A stretch of 64,000 bases of DNA from an uncultured Eubacterium sp. (GCA_944380635.1 CALWID010000011.1:1-64000); one strand, 5' to 3'. Shown: positions 1 to 7,950, counted from the stretch's first letter. Notes: generated by a model not told the origin, from the sequence alone. Program-made: numbers and translations.

Positions 1-36
1 TGGTGACTGGAGTTCAGACGTGTGCTCTTCCGATCT
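1..36. other. Illumina adapter contamination
   Basis: Bases 3-36 match the TruSeq read-2 adapter, from GTGACTGGAGTTCAGACG through to GCTCTTCCGATCT. This is not genomic. Any reading frame that starts here, such as one beginning MCSSDL or containing VQTCALPIS, has an adapter-encoded N-terminus. Genomic sequence begins at about position 37. Confidence 0.97.
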
Positions 37-451
37 CACAACCGATGCACAAAGTGATTCCGATATACCGTCATCAATTGAAGCGGGCACTTCCGTTACG
101 GTTGACGGGCTTGAAATTTCATATATTTCCTGCAACGCCGATTATACGGATTATTATGAATACTGGCCTCCAAAAGACGGAAATAAAATAATTCGCGCGG
201 AATTTGAATTTAAAAATGTTTCCGATACGGACTGCTCGCTTTCATCATTTGACTGCTATGCAGACGGCGCTAAATGCGGAGAATATTTCGGTGCGGACGA
301 CTATTCCTCACCCACTCTTCAAACCATCTCGCCCAGCAGAACTTTCAAGGCTGTTGTATACTTTGAAGTTCCCGAAAACGCCCAAAACATAGAAATGGAA
401 ATGGAAACGAATTTCTGGACGGAAGATAAAATTATTTTCAGCGTAAAATAG
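37..451 (+). CDS. Truncated secreted protein with DUF4352/DUF5067-like domain (3' part)
   Basis: About 137 codons of a reading frame remain (first whole genomic codon at 38); its true start lies beyond the contig edge, where adapter replaces it. The residues form a beta-rich pattern: an SVTVDGLEIS strand, then RAEFEFKNVSDTDCS, then KAVVYFEVPENAQNIEM. This resembles the immunoglobulin-like DUF4352/DUF5067 domains found at the C-termini of Gram-positive lipoproteins. The family assignment rests on this pattern only. No signal peptide can be seen because the N-terminus is missing. A terminator hairpin follows within 20 bp, so this is the last gene of its transcript. Confidence 0.6.
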
Positions 452-466
452 CATTAAAAAAATTTT

Positions 467-494
467 AAAAGGTGCGCAAAAGCGCGCCTTTTTT
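467..494 (+). terminator. Rho-independent terminator
   Basis: A GGTGCGC/GCGCGCC stem with an AAAA loop, preceded by an A tract and followed by TTTTTT. It ends the truncated gene upstream. Confidence 0.85.
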
Positions 495-504
495 CGTCAT
501 TATA

Positions 505-534
505 TTGACAGAGTATACATATATATGCTATTAT
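505..534 (+). promoter_or_regulatory. Sigma-A-type promoter for the first Q-rich membrane protein
   Basis: TTGACA at 505-510 and TATTAT at 529-534 with an 18-bp spacer, 35 bp upstream of the start codon at 569. Confidence 0.65.
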
Positions 535-568
535 GAAATTACATTAATGAGAGGAGGTTTGCATACTT

Positions 569-1150
569 ATGGCAGACGAATATTATAATCCAAATACACC
601 TCAAAATAATCCTGAACCTCAACAGAATACTCAGCAGGATTATCAAACACCTAATACTGACGCTCAGCAGCAATATCAGGCACCACCGCAGCAGCAGCAA
701 TATCAAACCCCGCCGCAGCAGCAATATCAAGCGCCGCAGCAGGGTTATCAGCAGTATCAGCAGGCGCCCAATCAGCAGTATCAGCAGGCGCCAAACCAGC
801 AGTTTTACCCGCCTTATCAGCCGCCGCAGGAGCAAAAGGCGAATGTTGGGCTTGCGATACTCTCTTTTATAATTCCGCTTGCAGGGCTTATAATTTTCCT
901 TACTCAAAAAGACAAAAAGCCTAAAACTGCAAAAGTAAGCGGTATATGCGCGCTTGTAAGTTTTATTTTAAATATTGTTATAACAATTTTGATTTATGCT
1001 TTTGCGGGCGCTGCATTATTTTCAGCCGCGGATAGTTATGATGATTATTCATACGATTATTATGATGATTCGTATTACAGCGATTATTACGATTATGATG
1101 ACGCATACAGCGATTCATATGATGATATGTACTACGAATTCTACGAATAA
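569..1150 (+). CDS. Membrane protein with Q/P/Y-rich N-terminus and Asp/Tyr-rich tail
   Basis: A 193-residue protein in three parts. Residues 1-90 are low complexity, dominated by Gln, Pro and Tyr (QQYQ, PPQQ and QAPNQQ repeats). Residues 91-155 hold two hydrophobic helices separated by a basic loop (KDKKPKT). The last 35 residues are almost entirely Asp, Tyr and Ser. AGGAGG lies 11 bp before the ATG. The next gene encodes a paralogue that shares the MADEYY start and the PPQEQKAN-GLA-LS-IPLAGLII core. I do not recognise a named family. The two-helix core resembles small membrane proteins of gut Firmicutes in which a disordered cytoplasmic arm precedes a membrane hairpin. Function unknown. Confidence 0.8.
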   Translation: MADEYYNPNTPQNNPEPQQNTQQDYQTPNTDAQQQYQAPPQQQQYQTPPQQQYQAPQQGYQQYQQAPNQQYQQAPNQQFYPPYQPPQEQKANVGLAILSFIIPLAGLIIFLTQKDKKPKTAKVSGICALVSFILNIVITILIYAFAGAALFSAADSYDDYSYDYYDDSYYSDYYDYDDAYSDSYDDMYYEFYE

Positions 1151-1175
1151 AATAACAACTGAATTTTTAATTTGC

Positions 1176-1210
1176 AAAGCGGCTCTGTAAATCACAGCGC
1201 CGCTTTATAT
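1176..1210 (+). terminator. Weak terminator or attenuator between the paralogues
   Basis: AAAGCGGC pairs with GCCGCTTT across a 15-nt loop and is followed by a short AT-rich tract. It lies between the two tandem paralogues and may only partly stop read-through. Confidence 0.5.
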
Positions 1211-1258
1211 TTAAAATTAAACACTTGGATTTGATTAAAACAAAAGGAAACTTTGATT

Positions 1259-1828
1259 ATGGCAGATGAATATTACACGCCTGACAGCGGGCAAAAACAG
1301 GATACAAACGCCGCCGGTCAAAACACGCAGCAAAGCGCGAACACACCGCCGGATTATGCAAATTACACGCCGCCCCAGGGCTCTGCGCAGCAGCCCGTTC
1401 AGAATATTCCGCCGCAGCAGAATAATACGCAGCCGCCTTATAATAATGTTCCGCCACAAAACGGTTACAGTCAATATAATATGAATACGCGGCCGCCGTA
1501 TTATTATCCGCCGCCGTATTATTATTACCCGCCGCAGGAGCAGAAAGCAAACGCGGGGCTTGCGGTGCTTTCGTGGTTTATTCCGCTTGCGGGGCTTATT
1601 ATCTACCTAACGGAAAAAGACACAAAGCCGAAAACGGCAGCAGCGTGCGGAAAATGCGCGCTTGCAAGTTTCATTATAAACATTGTGCTTTCGCTGGTTA
1701 TATATATTTTTATTTTTGCTGTATGGGGCGTTATGTTTACAGAACTTTTTGACTATTCGGTTGATTATATGACATCGGCAGAATATGTAGTAAGCAATAT
1801 TATAACGGCAGTAATAAATTTATTTTAA
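1259..1828 (+). CDS. Paralogue of the preceding Q/P-rich membrane protein
   Basis: 189 residues when started at the ATG at 1259. That start matches the paralogue's MADEYY N-terminus and follows AAAGGAAA by 9 bp; a TTG at 1253 is less likely. The Gln/Asn/Pro-rich arm (about residues 1-85) ends in a Tyr/Pro run. Next come a GLAVLSWFIPLAGLIIYL helix, a basic loop (EKDTKPKTAA) and a second helix. The C-terminal tail lacks the Asp/Tyr-rich extension of the neighbour. The pair is evidently a tandem duplication whose arms have diverged faster than the membrane core. No catalytic residues are visible and the function is unknown. Confidence 0.8.
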   Translation: MADEYYTPDSGQKQDTNAAGQNTQQSANTPPDYANYTPPQGSAQQPVQNIPPQQNNTQPPYNNVPPQNGYSQYNMNTRPPYYYPPPYYYYPPQEQKANAGLAVLSWFIPLAGLIIYLTEKDTKPKTAAACGKCALASFIINIVLSLVIYIFIFAVWGVMFTELFDYSVDYMTSAEYVVSNIITAVINLF

Positions 1829-1850
1829 AACTAAATAATTGCATTAAAAC

Positions 1851-1890
1851 ACGCCGCCCGGGTATTTGCTCAGGCGGCGTATTATTTGTT
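1851..1890. terminator. Terminator between convergent genes
   Basis: ACGCCGCC pairs with GGCGGCGT (1873-1880) and is followed by ATTATTTGTT. It sits between the plus-strand paralogue and the minus-strand acyltransferase and could serve both. Confidence 0.75.
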
Positions 1891-1928
1891 ATTAAACTAT
1901 TTATTCGGCAAACCGTGCCGTTTTATGA

Positions 1929-2861
1929 CTAAGCGTTCTCACGCCATTTGAGGATTATTTCCGGGTGAGCGAAAATTTCATCAAGTTTTTCAAAAAACGG
2001 TTTGCAGTCGCCGTAATCAAGGGCACGGTGGTCTATGGCTACCGTAATGGGCATAATCTGCCTTATCTCTATTTTTTTATTTCCGTTTTCATCTTTTACC
2101 ACCGTGGGGCGGTCCTGAATGGCGCTGACGGCAAACGCGGTTGTTTGCGGCGGAATAATCTCCAGCATAAAACATTCGCCTTTCTGCCCCCTGTATACGG
2201 AGCCGAAATTTGAAATTGTAGTTGTGCCCTGCTCAATATCATACTTTGTTAGCCTATCCTTAACGGGAATACTGTAATACTCTTTTTTAGCATTGCCTGT
2301 AAGCGTATGAACCTGGTGCTTGCCGGGCATTTTTGAGCCGTAAAGGCGGCAGATTGTCTGCCCTATCTTGCCTTTTCTTAGGCCCTGCAAAGTATTATCC
2401 AAAGACACCTCGTACATAACTTCATCCATATTACTGTTATTCGCGCGCCTTGAAGTATCATTAATGGCATGTGCAATGCCGAGCAGGGATTTACTGCCGA
2501 GATCGTGCATATTAACGGTCATCATTTCTCCTGTTTTAAGTATCATAGGCATGGAAACATCAATTTTATCATGATATATAAGGGTGCCGCGCACAAGTTT
2601 TCTGTTAAACTCCAGGGTAGTATTCATTTTAGGCGAAGTTTTAATTCCCTCGCACAAAATTTTCAGAACCAGCGTATTTATGGTTATTTTATCCGCGCGG
2701 TTCGTTACTCCCTCATTAAGTTTTTTATAATACTTCATCATATCCGTAACATCCGCCTCATAACTTGCCGTAACATGAGGAATTTCTTCCCAGCTTTGGG
2801 CAGTCATATTGGAAACTATTTTTCTTGCAATCCCGAAAAATTCTTTTTTATAAACAGACAT
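1929..2861 (-). CDS. Stand-alone 2-oxo acid dehydrogenase E2-like acyltransferase
   Basis: 310 residues corresponding to the catalytic (CAT-like) domain of dihydrolipoamide acyltransferases. Visible family signs are SNFGSVY near residue 225, PPQTTAFAVSAI and a terminal AIDHRALDYGD, in which His278 and Asp282 match the catalytic HRxxD. The residue after that Asp is Tyr rather than the canonical Gly. There is no lipoyl domain and no peripheral-subunit-binding domain, and no E1 or E3 gene is nearby, so it is unlikely to work in a standard pyruvate dehydrogenase complex. Similar orphan E2-like proteins occur in Clostridia, and their acyl acceptor is unknown to me. The start is supported by AGGAGAATA upstream. 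Confidence 0.8.
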   Translation of the reverse strand: MSVYKKEFFGIARKIVSNMTAQSWEEIPHVTASYEADVTDMMKYYKKLNEGVTNRADKITINTLVLKILCEGIKTSPKMNTTLEFNRKLVRGTLIYHDKIDVSMPMILKTGEMMTVNMHDLGSKSLLGIAHAINDTSRRANNSNMDEVMYEVSLDNTLQGLRKGKIGQTICRLYGSKMPGKHQVHTLTGNAKKEYYSIPVKDRLTKYDIEQGTTTISNFGSVYRGQKGECFMLEIIPPQTTAFAVSAIQDRPTVVKDENGNKKIEIRQIMPITVAIDHRALDYGDCKPFFEKLDEIFAHPEIILKWRENA

Positions 2862-2947
2862 AAAATTTATTCTCCTAACCTACCTGTTATGATTGTTTTT
2901 AGTTACAGCGCCGTGCTGTATTCAACTTCAACTTTAATCTAATGATA

Positions 2948-3000
2948 CCGGTTGCGGCGGTGCAAAATCAATCAACTTTGATTTACAATGCCGCAACCGG
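2948..3000 (-). repeat. Strong inverted repeat upstream of the E2-like gene
   Basis: A perfect 11-bp stem (CCGGTTGCGGC with GCCGCAACCGG, 2948-2958 and 2990-3000) around a 31-nt centre that itself holds AAATCA/TGATTT. No U tract follows on either strand, so a processed or regulatory RNA stem, or a protein-binding palindrome, fits better than a terminator. Confidence 0.55.
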
Positions 3001-3022
3001 AGTTTACAAAGCGGTTTACATT

Positions 3023-3083
3023 TCAAAAAAATTAAGGAATCACCCGGATATACGAAAAAAATTCCCTCTCCAAGCGATTCCTT
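3023..3083 (-). terminator. Terminator of the XRE membrane regulator
   Basis: AAGGAATC (3034-3041) pairs with GATTCCTT (3076-3083). Read on the minus strand, the stem is followed by AATTTTTTT. It lies just after the XRE gene. Confidence 0.55.
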
Positions 3084-3125
3084 GTTTTATTTTGTAATGA
3101 AATTCGGCAAAATGCCGCAGTATTT

Positions 3126-3815
3126 TTATTTTTTATTTTTGTTCTTTTTATTTGCTACGGCAACTGCCGCGCCTATGTAATAAATGGGTATTGTGAGAAA
3201 AAGTATCCACAGCGGGTGCCACAATCCAAAATGAAAACCGCCGATGAAAAACAGAATTAAAACCACTGCCGGATAGCAGAAAATAAGAAGATTTTTCTTT
3301 TCATAAGCGATTATGCCTGTATAAAACAGCGGTATCGTAAGCAAAAACACCCAGGAGGATTTCCAAAGGCCGCTGTTTATAACCCCAAGCGCTATCATAA
3401 CAAAAATTGCTATGAAAGGATACGCGGCGAAAAGCCAGGAGCGCTTTTTCTTTTCCGGCTTATTTTCGGAAATTGTTTTTCCGTACCTTTGGGGCATTAC
3501 AATCGGTTCACTGTTAACGGTTGTTTGAGTTTTGCCGCTTTCGTAAGAAAAGTTATCAAGCGTATCCTCATTAGGAGCGGTATCCTTTTCCGCCAGGGAT
3601 TCTTTTGGCGATTCAACGCAGTTTAAAATATCATCTACCGATACGCCGTAAAGTTTTGAAAGTTTGAGCATATTATCCGTATCGGGAACGGCATAACCCT
3701 GCTCCCACTTAGAAATTGACTGCCTTGAAACACCGAGTTTTTCGGCAAGTTTTTCCTGGCTGAGATTATTTTCAGTTCTTAATTTTTTTAGATAATCACC
3801 CTGTTTAATGGACAT
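3126..3815 (-). CDS. XRE-family regulator with C-terminal membrane segments
   Basis: 229 residues from the ATG at 3815, which follows GAGGAAAT; a Met nine codons earlier has no ribosome binding site. Residues 5-60 form a Cro/C1-type helix-turn-helix (LSQEKLAEKLGVSRQSISKW). A polar linker follows to about residue 125. The rest is three or four hydrophobic helices (AAYPFIAIFVMIALG, VFLLTIPLFYTGIIAY, LWILFLTIPIYYIGAAVAV) with a lysine-rich end. This architecture is common in Firmicutes and suggests a membrane-tethered repressor that may sense envelope state. It stands alone between terminators. Its targets cannot be inferred. Confidence 0.85.
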   Translation of the reverse strand: MSIKQGDYLKKLRTENNLSQEKLAEKLGVSRQSISKWEQGYAVPDTDNMLKLSKLYGVSVDDILNCVESPKESLAEKDTAPNEDTLDNFSYESGKTQTTVNSEPIVMPQRYGKTISENKPEKKKRSWLFAAYPFIAIFVMIALGVINSGLWKSSWVFLLTIPLFYTGIIAYEKKNLLIFCYPAVVLILFFIGGFHFGLWHPLWILFLTIPIYYIGAAVAVANKKNKNKK

Positions 3816-3927
3816 ATTATTTCCTCTCAAGAGCCACCTCAAGAACTCCGCTTGAAAAATTATAACTTATTATACATAATTCAAAACGGAATTTCAAGTG
3901 TAATTATACGGTACAATTATCAATTTC

Positions 3928-4950
3928 TTATTTGGCAAGTTGTATGGTAATGACTGCACCCTCGTTTTCCCTGCTTTTAATTGAAACGCTGCCTCCTAGG
4001 TATTCCGCAGTGTGTTTAACTATGGCAAGGCCAAGGCCCGTGCCGCCCGTTGCCTTTGAGCGTGATTTATCCACACGGAAAAATCTTTCAAACACACGGT
4101 CAAGATATTTTTCGGGAATTCCGATACCTGTATCGCTGACAGTGAGCGACGCAAATTTTTCTCCCGCGCTGACGGCAACCTCCACTTTACCGTTTTCAAC
4201 ATTATATTTTATGGCGTTTTCCACAATATTATAAACAAGTTCCTCAATAAGTGATTTTGTACCGCGGACACGGCATTCATCACCCGATACCGTTACACAA
4301 ACATTTTTCTTTTTGGCTTTAACGGAAAGCGCCTCTACGCAATAATTAACAACAGGCATTAAATCAACATAATCAATTATGGGCTTATAGTCATACTCTT
4401 CAAGTTGTGAAAGTTGGATTATATCATGCGTAAGATTTATAAGGCGCTGGGATTCCTTATAAATTATTGCGCCGATTGCCGGCACATCGCCCGGCTGCAC
4501 CATATTGCTTTGCAGCATTTCTCCGTAACCAGAAATTGAGGTAAGCGGCGTTTTCAGTTCGTGTGAAACATTTGCCGTAAAGCGTTTTTTCATATTCAGC
4601 AATTTTTCTTTTTCATCAAGTTGAATCTGAATTTTTTGTGCAAACGGCTTTAATTCATTATATTTGCAGTTTTTGCTGATATGCGCAATATCATCGCCCA
4701 TTTTTTCTATATCAGAGCATAAAATTTTTGAGATAATAAACGCCGCGGCAAATGAAATCAAAAGCGTAACGGCAAGCACGGGAATAATAGTTGCCGCCAA
4801 AAGCAATGCCGTTTCTTTTGCGCTTGCGCCTGTATTGTTTTTAATATATACTGCGCTGAAAATGCCAAAAGCGGCAATGGTTACCAAAACGGAACACACC
4901 GCCGCAATAAGCACCGTATTAAAGATTTTACCGGTCATTCTGCCTGTCAT
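3928..4950 (-). CDS. Sensor histidine kinase of the phosphate-linked two-component system
   Basis: 340 residues. Two transmembrane helices (about 8-36 and 46-75) are joined by a very short outer loop, so there is almost no extracellular sensor domain. HisKA follows with the phospho-acceptor in FTANVSHELKTPL (His130). The ATPase domain has an N box (ELVYNIVENAIKYN) and G boxes (VSDTGIGIP, GGTGLGLAI). It is third in the order cotransporter, regulator, kinase, which suggests a PhoR-like role in phosphate homeostasis. The tiny loop suggests it senses the membrane or a partner, possibly the cotransporter with its PhoU-like tail. The start codon directly follows a GGTGATTAG supplied by the structured intergenic element. 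Confidence 0.88.
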   Translation of the reverse strand: MTGRMTGKIFNTVLIAAVCSVLVTIAAFGIFSAVYIKNNTGASAKETALLLAATIIPVLAVTLLISFAAAFIISKILCSDIEKMGDDIAHISKNCKYNELKPFAQKIQIQLDEKEKLLNMKKRFTANVSHELKTPLTSISGYGEMLQSNMVQPGDVPAIGAIIYKESQRLINLTHDIIQLSQLEEYDYKPIIDYVDLMPVVNYCVEALSVKAKKKNVCVTVSGDECRVRGTKSLIEELVYNIVENAIKYNVENGKVEVAVSAGEKFASLTVSDTGIGIPEKYLDRVFERFFRVDKSRSKATGGTGLGLAIVKHTAEYLGGSVSIKSRENEGAVITIQLAK

Positions 4951-5105
4951 CTAATCACCATAGCCTTTCAAAAGGCTGCGAATAAGTAAAAAACATTAAC
5001 GCCTTATGCAGCCTGACAAGGCGTTAACATACGAATTTTGAAAACCGCAGCCGGAAATACAATTCTGCTTGGCATAAATTTCCGCCTGAGCGCCATAGTT
5101 GGTTT
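4951..5105 (-). repeat. Structured intergenic element, copy A
   Basis: Read on the minus strand it holds, in order: a hairpin (CGGAAAT/ATTTCCG); GGCTGC; a perfect 10-bp hairpin (TTAACGCCTT/AAGGCGTTAA, 4996-5005 and 5018-5027); GCAGCC, which can pair with the GGCTGC; then AAAGGCTATGGTGATTA directly before the kinase start. Copy B upstream of the murF-like gene has the same order, and a more divergent copy C lies upstream of aroK. The last segment resembles an extended Shine-Dalgarno sequence. Confidence 0.65.
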
Positions 5106-5109
5106 TACA

Positions 5110-5784
5110 TTAATCGCCCAACTTATAGCCTACATGGCGGATTGTTTCAATAAGCGCGCCGCTTTCACCGAGTTTTTTTCTGAGGGTAAGGATATGGCTG
5201 TCCACCGTGCGGGATTCGCTTTCACTGTCATACCCCCACACTTTATTAAGCAGCTGCTCTCTTGTAACGGCTATGCCTTTATTCAGAATAAGGTATTTTA
5301 AAATTTCATATTCCTTAAAGGTAAGTTCCACCTCTTTATCAAAGGAATAAACCTTGTGCTTTTTATCATCAAGCGTAATTGATTTATATGTATAATTTTT
5401 ACGCTCGTCCCGCTCGCCCGTACGGCGCAGAACGGCTTTAATTCTGGAAAGAAAAATCATTACGGAAAACGGCTTTGTAATGTAATCGTCGGCGCCGCTG
5501 TCCAGCCCTTTTATGGCGTCAATTTCCGAATCTTTGGCAGTTACCATAACTATCGGCACATGTTTAAAATCAGCGCTTCTGCGCAGTTTCTTAGTTATGG
5601 TAAGCCCGTCCTCACCCGGAAGCATAACATCAATTACAATAAGATCCGGCTTTTCTTTTTTAAGTTCTTCATAAAACGATTTGGGATTATCAAATCCGCG
5701 CACTTCATATCCGTTGCCCTGAAGAGCGTAAGACTCCAGTTCGCGAACGCTGTTATCATCCTCTAAAATATAAATAAGCGGCAT
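5110..5784 (-). CDS. OmpR/PhoB-family response regulator
   Basis: 224 residues. The receiver domain spans residues 1-120 with the acidic pocket (LEDD), phospho-acceptor Asp52 in IDVMLPGEDG, and TKPF near residue 105. The C-terminal winged helix (about 130-222) shows LTFKEYEILKYLILN and SRTVDSHILTLRKKLG. GGAGGTG precedes the ATG. It lies 24 bp after the Na/phosphate cotransporter and upstream of the histidine kinase, so the three form one transcription unit. A PhoP/PhoB-like role is inferred from context. The downstream kinase is separated by the copy A element rather than the usual overlap. Confidence 0.9.
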   Translation of the reverse strand: MPLIYILEDDNSVRELESYALQGNGYEVRGFDNPKSFYEELKKEKPDLIVIDVMLPGEDGLTITKKLRRSADFKHVPIVMVTAKDSEIDAIKGLDSGADDYITKPFSVMIFLSRIKAVLRRTGERDERKNYTYKSITLDDKKHKVYSFDKEVELTFKEYEILKYLILNKGIAVTREQLLNKVWGYDSESESRTVDSHILTLRKKLGESGALIETIRHVGYKLGD

Positions 5785-5808
5785 AAAAACACCTCCGTTA
5801 ATATTATC

Positions 5809-7560
5809 TCAGTTAAGTGAATATTTTTCAAGATACGAATCAAGGTTTTCAACAAATTCTTTATCGCTTTCCTTCAGTTCGCGGGTATACTCGTGCACAT
5901 TATATTCGCCGCTTTCAAGTTCTATCATTGAAACGGCAAGGCTTGAGCAATGGTCCGCGATTCTTTCAAGCGCGTTTATTAGGTCCAGAAACACAAAGCC
6001 CTGGTCAACCGAGCAGGTGCCGTCCTCAATACGCTTTAAATGCCTGTTTTTAAGTTCTTTTTTAAGTTTGTCTATAACCTCTTCAAGCGGCTCTATTTCT
6101 CGCGCTTTTATAATATCGTTCATTTTAAAAGATTCAATGGTGAGATTTATTATCTTTGTAACTGCCGCAAGCATTACGGACAGGTCATATTTTGCTTTAT
6201 CGGAAAAGATAATATTCTTTTTTATAATATTCTTTTTGATTTTTAAAATATCCTCGCAATAATCGGATATTTTTTCCAGGTCTTCTATCGCGTGATGCAG
6301 AATGAAAACATTTTTACTGTCCTCATCAGTTAATTTTAAAGCGCTGACTTTAACAAGATATGTTTCAAGAATTTCCTCGTATTTATCCGTTTCCTTTTCG
6401 TTTTCCGATATTTTGGAGGCTTTGTCATTATTATAATTTTTAATAAGTGAAAATGCCGTTATAGCGGTTTTCTCAACAAGATTCGCCATCTGAACAGTTA
6501 CTTCCCTGCTCTTTTCAACAGCGTAAGACGGAGTAAGCAGGAAGCGCTCGTCCAGCAGAACAGGCGGCTTTTCAGTTCCTTTTTTATCGTCTTTAATAGT
6601 CATATAAGCAAGTTTTTCAAGTTGCTTTGTAAACGGCAGCATAACAAAAGTTGAGAATATATTGAATACGGAATGAATTATTGCTATCTGCGACGGCGTT
6701 ACAGCATTTTGCATAAAATCAAACTTAAATATTGCATTGCTGCCGTAAAACAGAACAACGGCAAGCAGCACGCCGATTATATTAAAATAAAGGTGCGCAA
6801 ACGCGGCGCGTTTCGCGTTTTTATTTGTGCCTATGGACGCGATAAGCGCCGTTACGCAAGTACCTATATTCTGGCCGAGCACAATAGGAAAAGCCGTGCC
6901 GAAAGACACCGTACCAGTAAGCGAAAGCGCCTGAAGTATGCCTACCGACGCGCTTGAAGACTGAATTATCGCGGTAAGTATCATACCGGCAAGAATACCG
7001 AGAACAGGATTGCTGAATTTAAGCAGAATAGAAGTAAACTGCTGATTATCGGCAAGACCGCTCATAGAATCGCTCATAAATTCCATACCTATCATAAGTA
7101 TGCCGAATCCCGCGATTATACCGCCTATATTTTTGCGCTTATCATTTTTTGAAAACATAAGCAGAAATACGCCTATAACGGCAAGAACAGGCGCGAAAGA
7201 AGACGGCTTCAGCAGGTTTACAATTAAACTATCCCCGCTGATACCGGTAAGTGAAAGAATCCACGCCGTTGCTGTTGTGCCTATGTTGGCGCCCATAATA
7301 ACGCCGATGGCGCGCGAAAGTTCCATAATTCCTGAATTAACAAAGCCGACTACCATAACAGTAACCGCCGAGGAAGACTGAATAACCGCCGTAACGGCGC
7401 AGCCGAGCAGAACGCCTTTATATGTTTTATCAGTCATTTTTTCAAGAATCTGCTCAAGTTTACCGCCCGAAACTTTTTCAAGCCCGTCGCCCATCATATT
7501 CATACCGTACAGGAAAAGCGCAAGCCCGCCCAAAAGGGAAAAAACAGAATAGATACTCAT
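5809..7560 (-). CDS. Na+/phosphate cotransporter with PhoU-like tail (NptA/YjbB type)
   Basis: 583 residues. The N-terminal half (about 1-310) is a Na_Pi_cotrans membrane domain with two inverted copies marked by QSSSAVTVMVVGFVNSG and QSSSASVGILQAL, the QSSS signature of this family. The C-terminal part (about 340-560) is helical and charged and corresponds to a PhoU-like domain. It imports phosphate with sodium, and the PhoU part probably tunes uptake or signalling. It is the first gene of the minus-strand operon with the two-component system and diverges from the ABC exporter operon across about 230 bp. Confidence 0.9.
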   Translation of the reverse strand: MSIYSVFSLLGGLALFLYGMNMMGDGLEKVSGGKLEQILEKMTDKTYKGVLLGCAVTAVIQSSSAVTVMVVGFVNSGIMELSRAIGVIMGANIGTTATAWILSLTGISGDSLIVNLLKPSSFAPVLAVIGVFLLMFSKNDKRKNIGGIIAGFGILMIGMEFMSDSMSGLADNQQFTSILLKFSNPVLGILAGMILTAIIQSSSASVGILQALSLTGTVSFGTAFPIVLGQNIGTCVTALIASIGTNKNAKRAAFAHLYFNIIGVLLAVVLFYGSNAIFKFDFMQNAVTPSQIAIIHSVFNIFSTFVMLPFTKQLEKLAYMTIKDDKKGTEKPPVLLDERFLLTPSYAVEKSREVTVQMANLVEKTAITAFSLIKNYNNDKASKISENEKETDKYEEILETYLVKVSALKLTDEDSKNVFILHHAIEDLEKISDYCEDILKIKKNIIKKNIIFSDKAKYDLSVMLAAVTKIINLTIESFKMNDIIKAREIEPLEEVIDKLKKELKNRHLKRIEDGTCSVDQGFVFLDLINALERIADHCSSLAVSMIELESGEYNVHEYTRELKESDKEFVENLDSYLEKYSLN

Positions 7561-7700
7561 AAAAATACCTCATAATCTTATTTATATAACCCTATGACGC
7601 GAATACCATAACAGGGCTTGGTCAAATAAATGCGGTTTTTATGTCAAATCCGTGTCAAATAACAGCGAAAAAAGAGCAAATAAAAGCGTGATTTTTTATG

Positions 7701-7729
7701 TTGACATCAAAGTTAATAAATGATATACT
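7701..7729 (+). promoter_or_regulatory. Consensus promoter of the exporter operon
   Basis: TTGACA at 7701-7706 and TATACT at 7724-7729 with an exact 17-bp spacer. The predicted transcript begins about 60 nt before a short leader gene. The intergenic stretch 7561-7700 must also hold the minus-strand promoter for the cotransporter, but I could not pick one confidently. Confidence 0.8.
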
Positions 7730-7795
7730 TTTTATTAACGATTTGTTCATATGTCCCGTTTGGGATAAATTTTAAGGAAAGGAGTGAATATAACG

Positions 7796-7918
7796 ATGAC
7801 AGCAAAAAGAATGATGAGTTACCAAAGATTAAATTATTATACTTATACCTATAAATATGAATATACAAAATTATGCCGGTATAGACATGCGGGCGCGTTA
7901 TATTCGCCCGATTTATAA
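7796..7918 (+). CDS. Tyr-rich 40-residue leader peptide of the ABC exporter operon
   Basis: A short frame with a strong ribosome binding site (AAAGGAGTG, 8-10 bp before the ATG) inside the transcript of the consensus promoter at 7701. It encodes 40 residues, nine of them Tyr, clustered as LNYYTYTYKYEYTK. It ends 83 bp before the exporter start, and a terminator-like hairpin lies between. By position it resembles bmrB, the leader peptide whose stalled translation releases attenuation of the heterodimeric exporter bmrCD in Bacillus subtilis; there is no sequence similarity claim. Alternatively it could be a small secreted or modified peptide exported by the adjacent transporters, though it has no obvious leader/core organisation. 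Translation is supported by the binding site; function is inferred. Confidence 0.6.
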   Translation: MTAKRMMSYQRLNYYTYTYKYEYTKLCRYRHAGALYSPDL

Positions 7919-7950
7919 ACCGTTTTATAAGCGTATATACAATTGTTTTT

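Noticed and set aside
3..191. Open frames starting in the first 30 bases
   Set aside because: Their N-termini are adapter sequence; only the frame read from position 38 fits a real protein.
539..907. Leu/Arg-rich minus-strand frame
   Set aside because: It is the antisense shadow of the Gln-repeat region of the plus-strand gene at 569.
6673..6957. Basic plus-strand frame inside the cotransporter gene
   Set aside because: Antisense to a well-supported family member, no ribosome binding site, and no recognisable motif.
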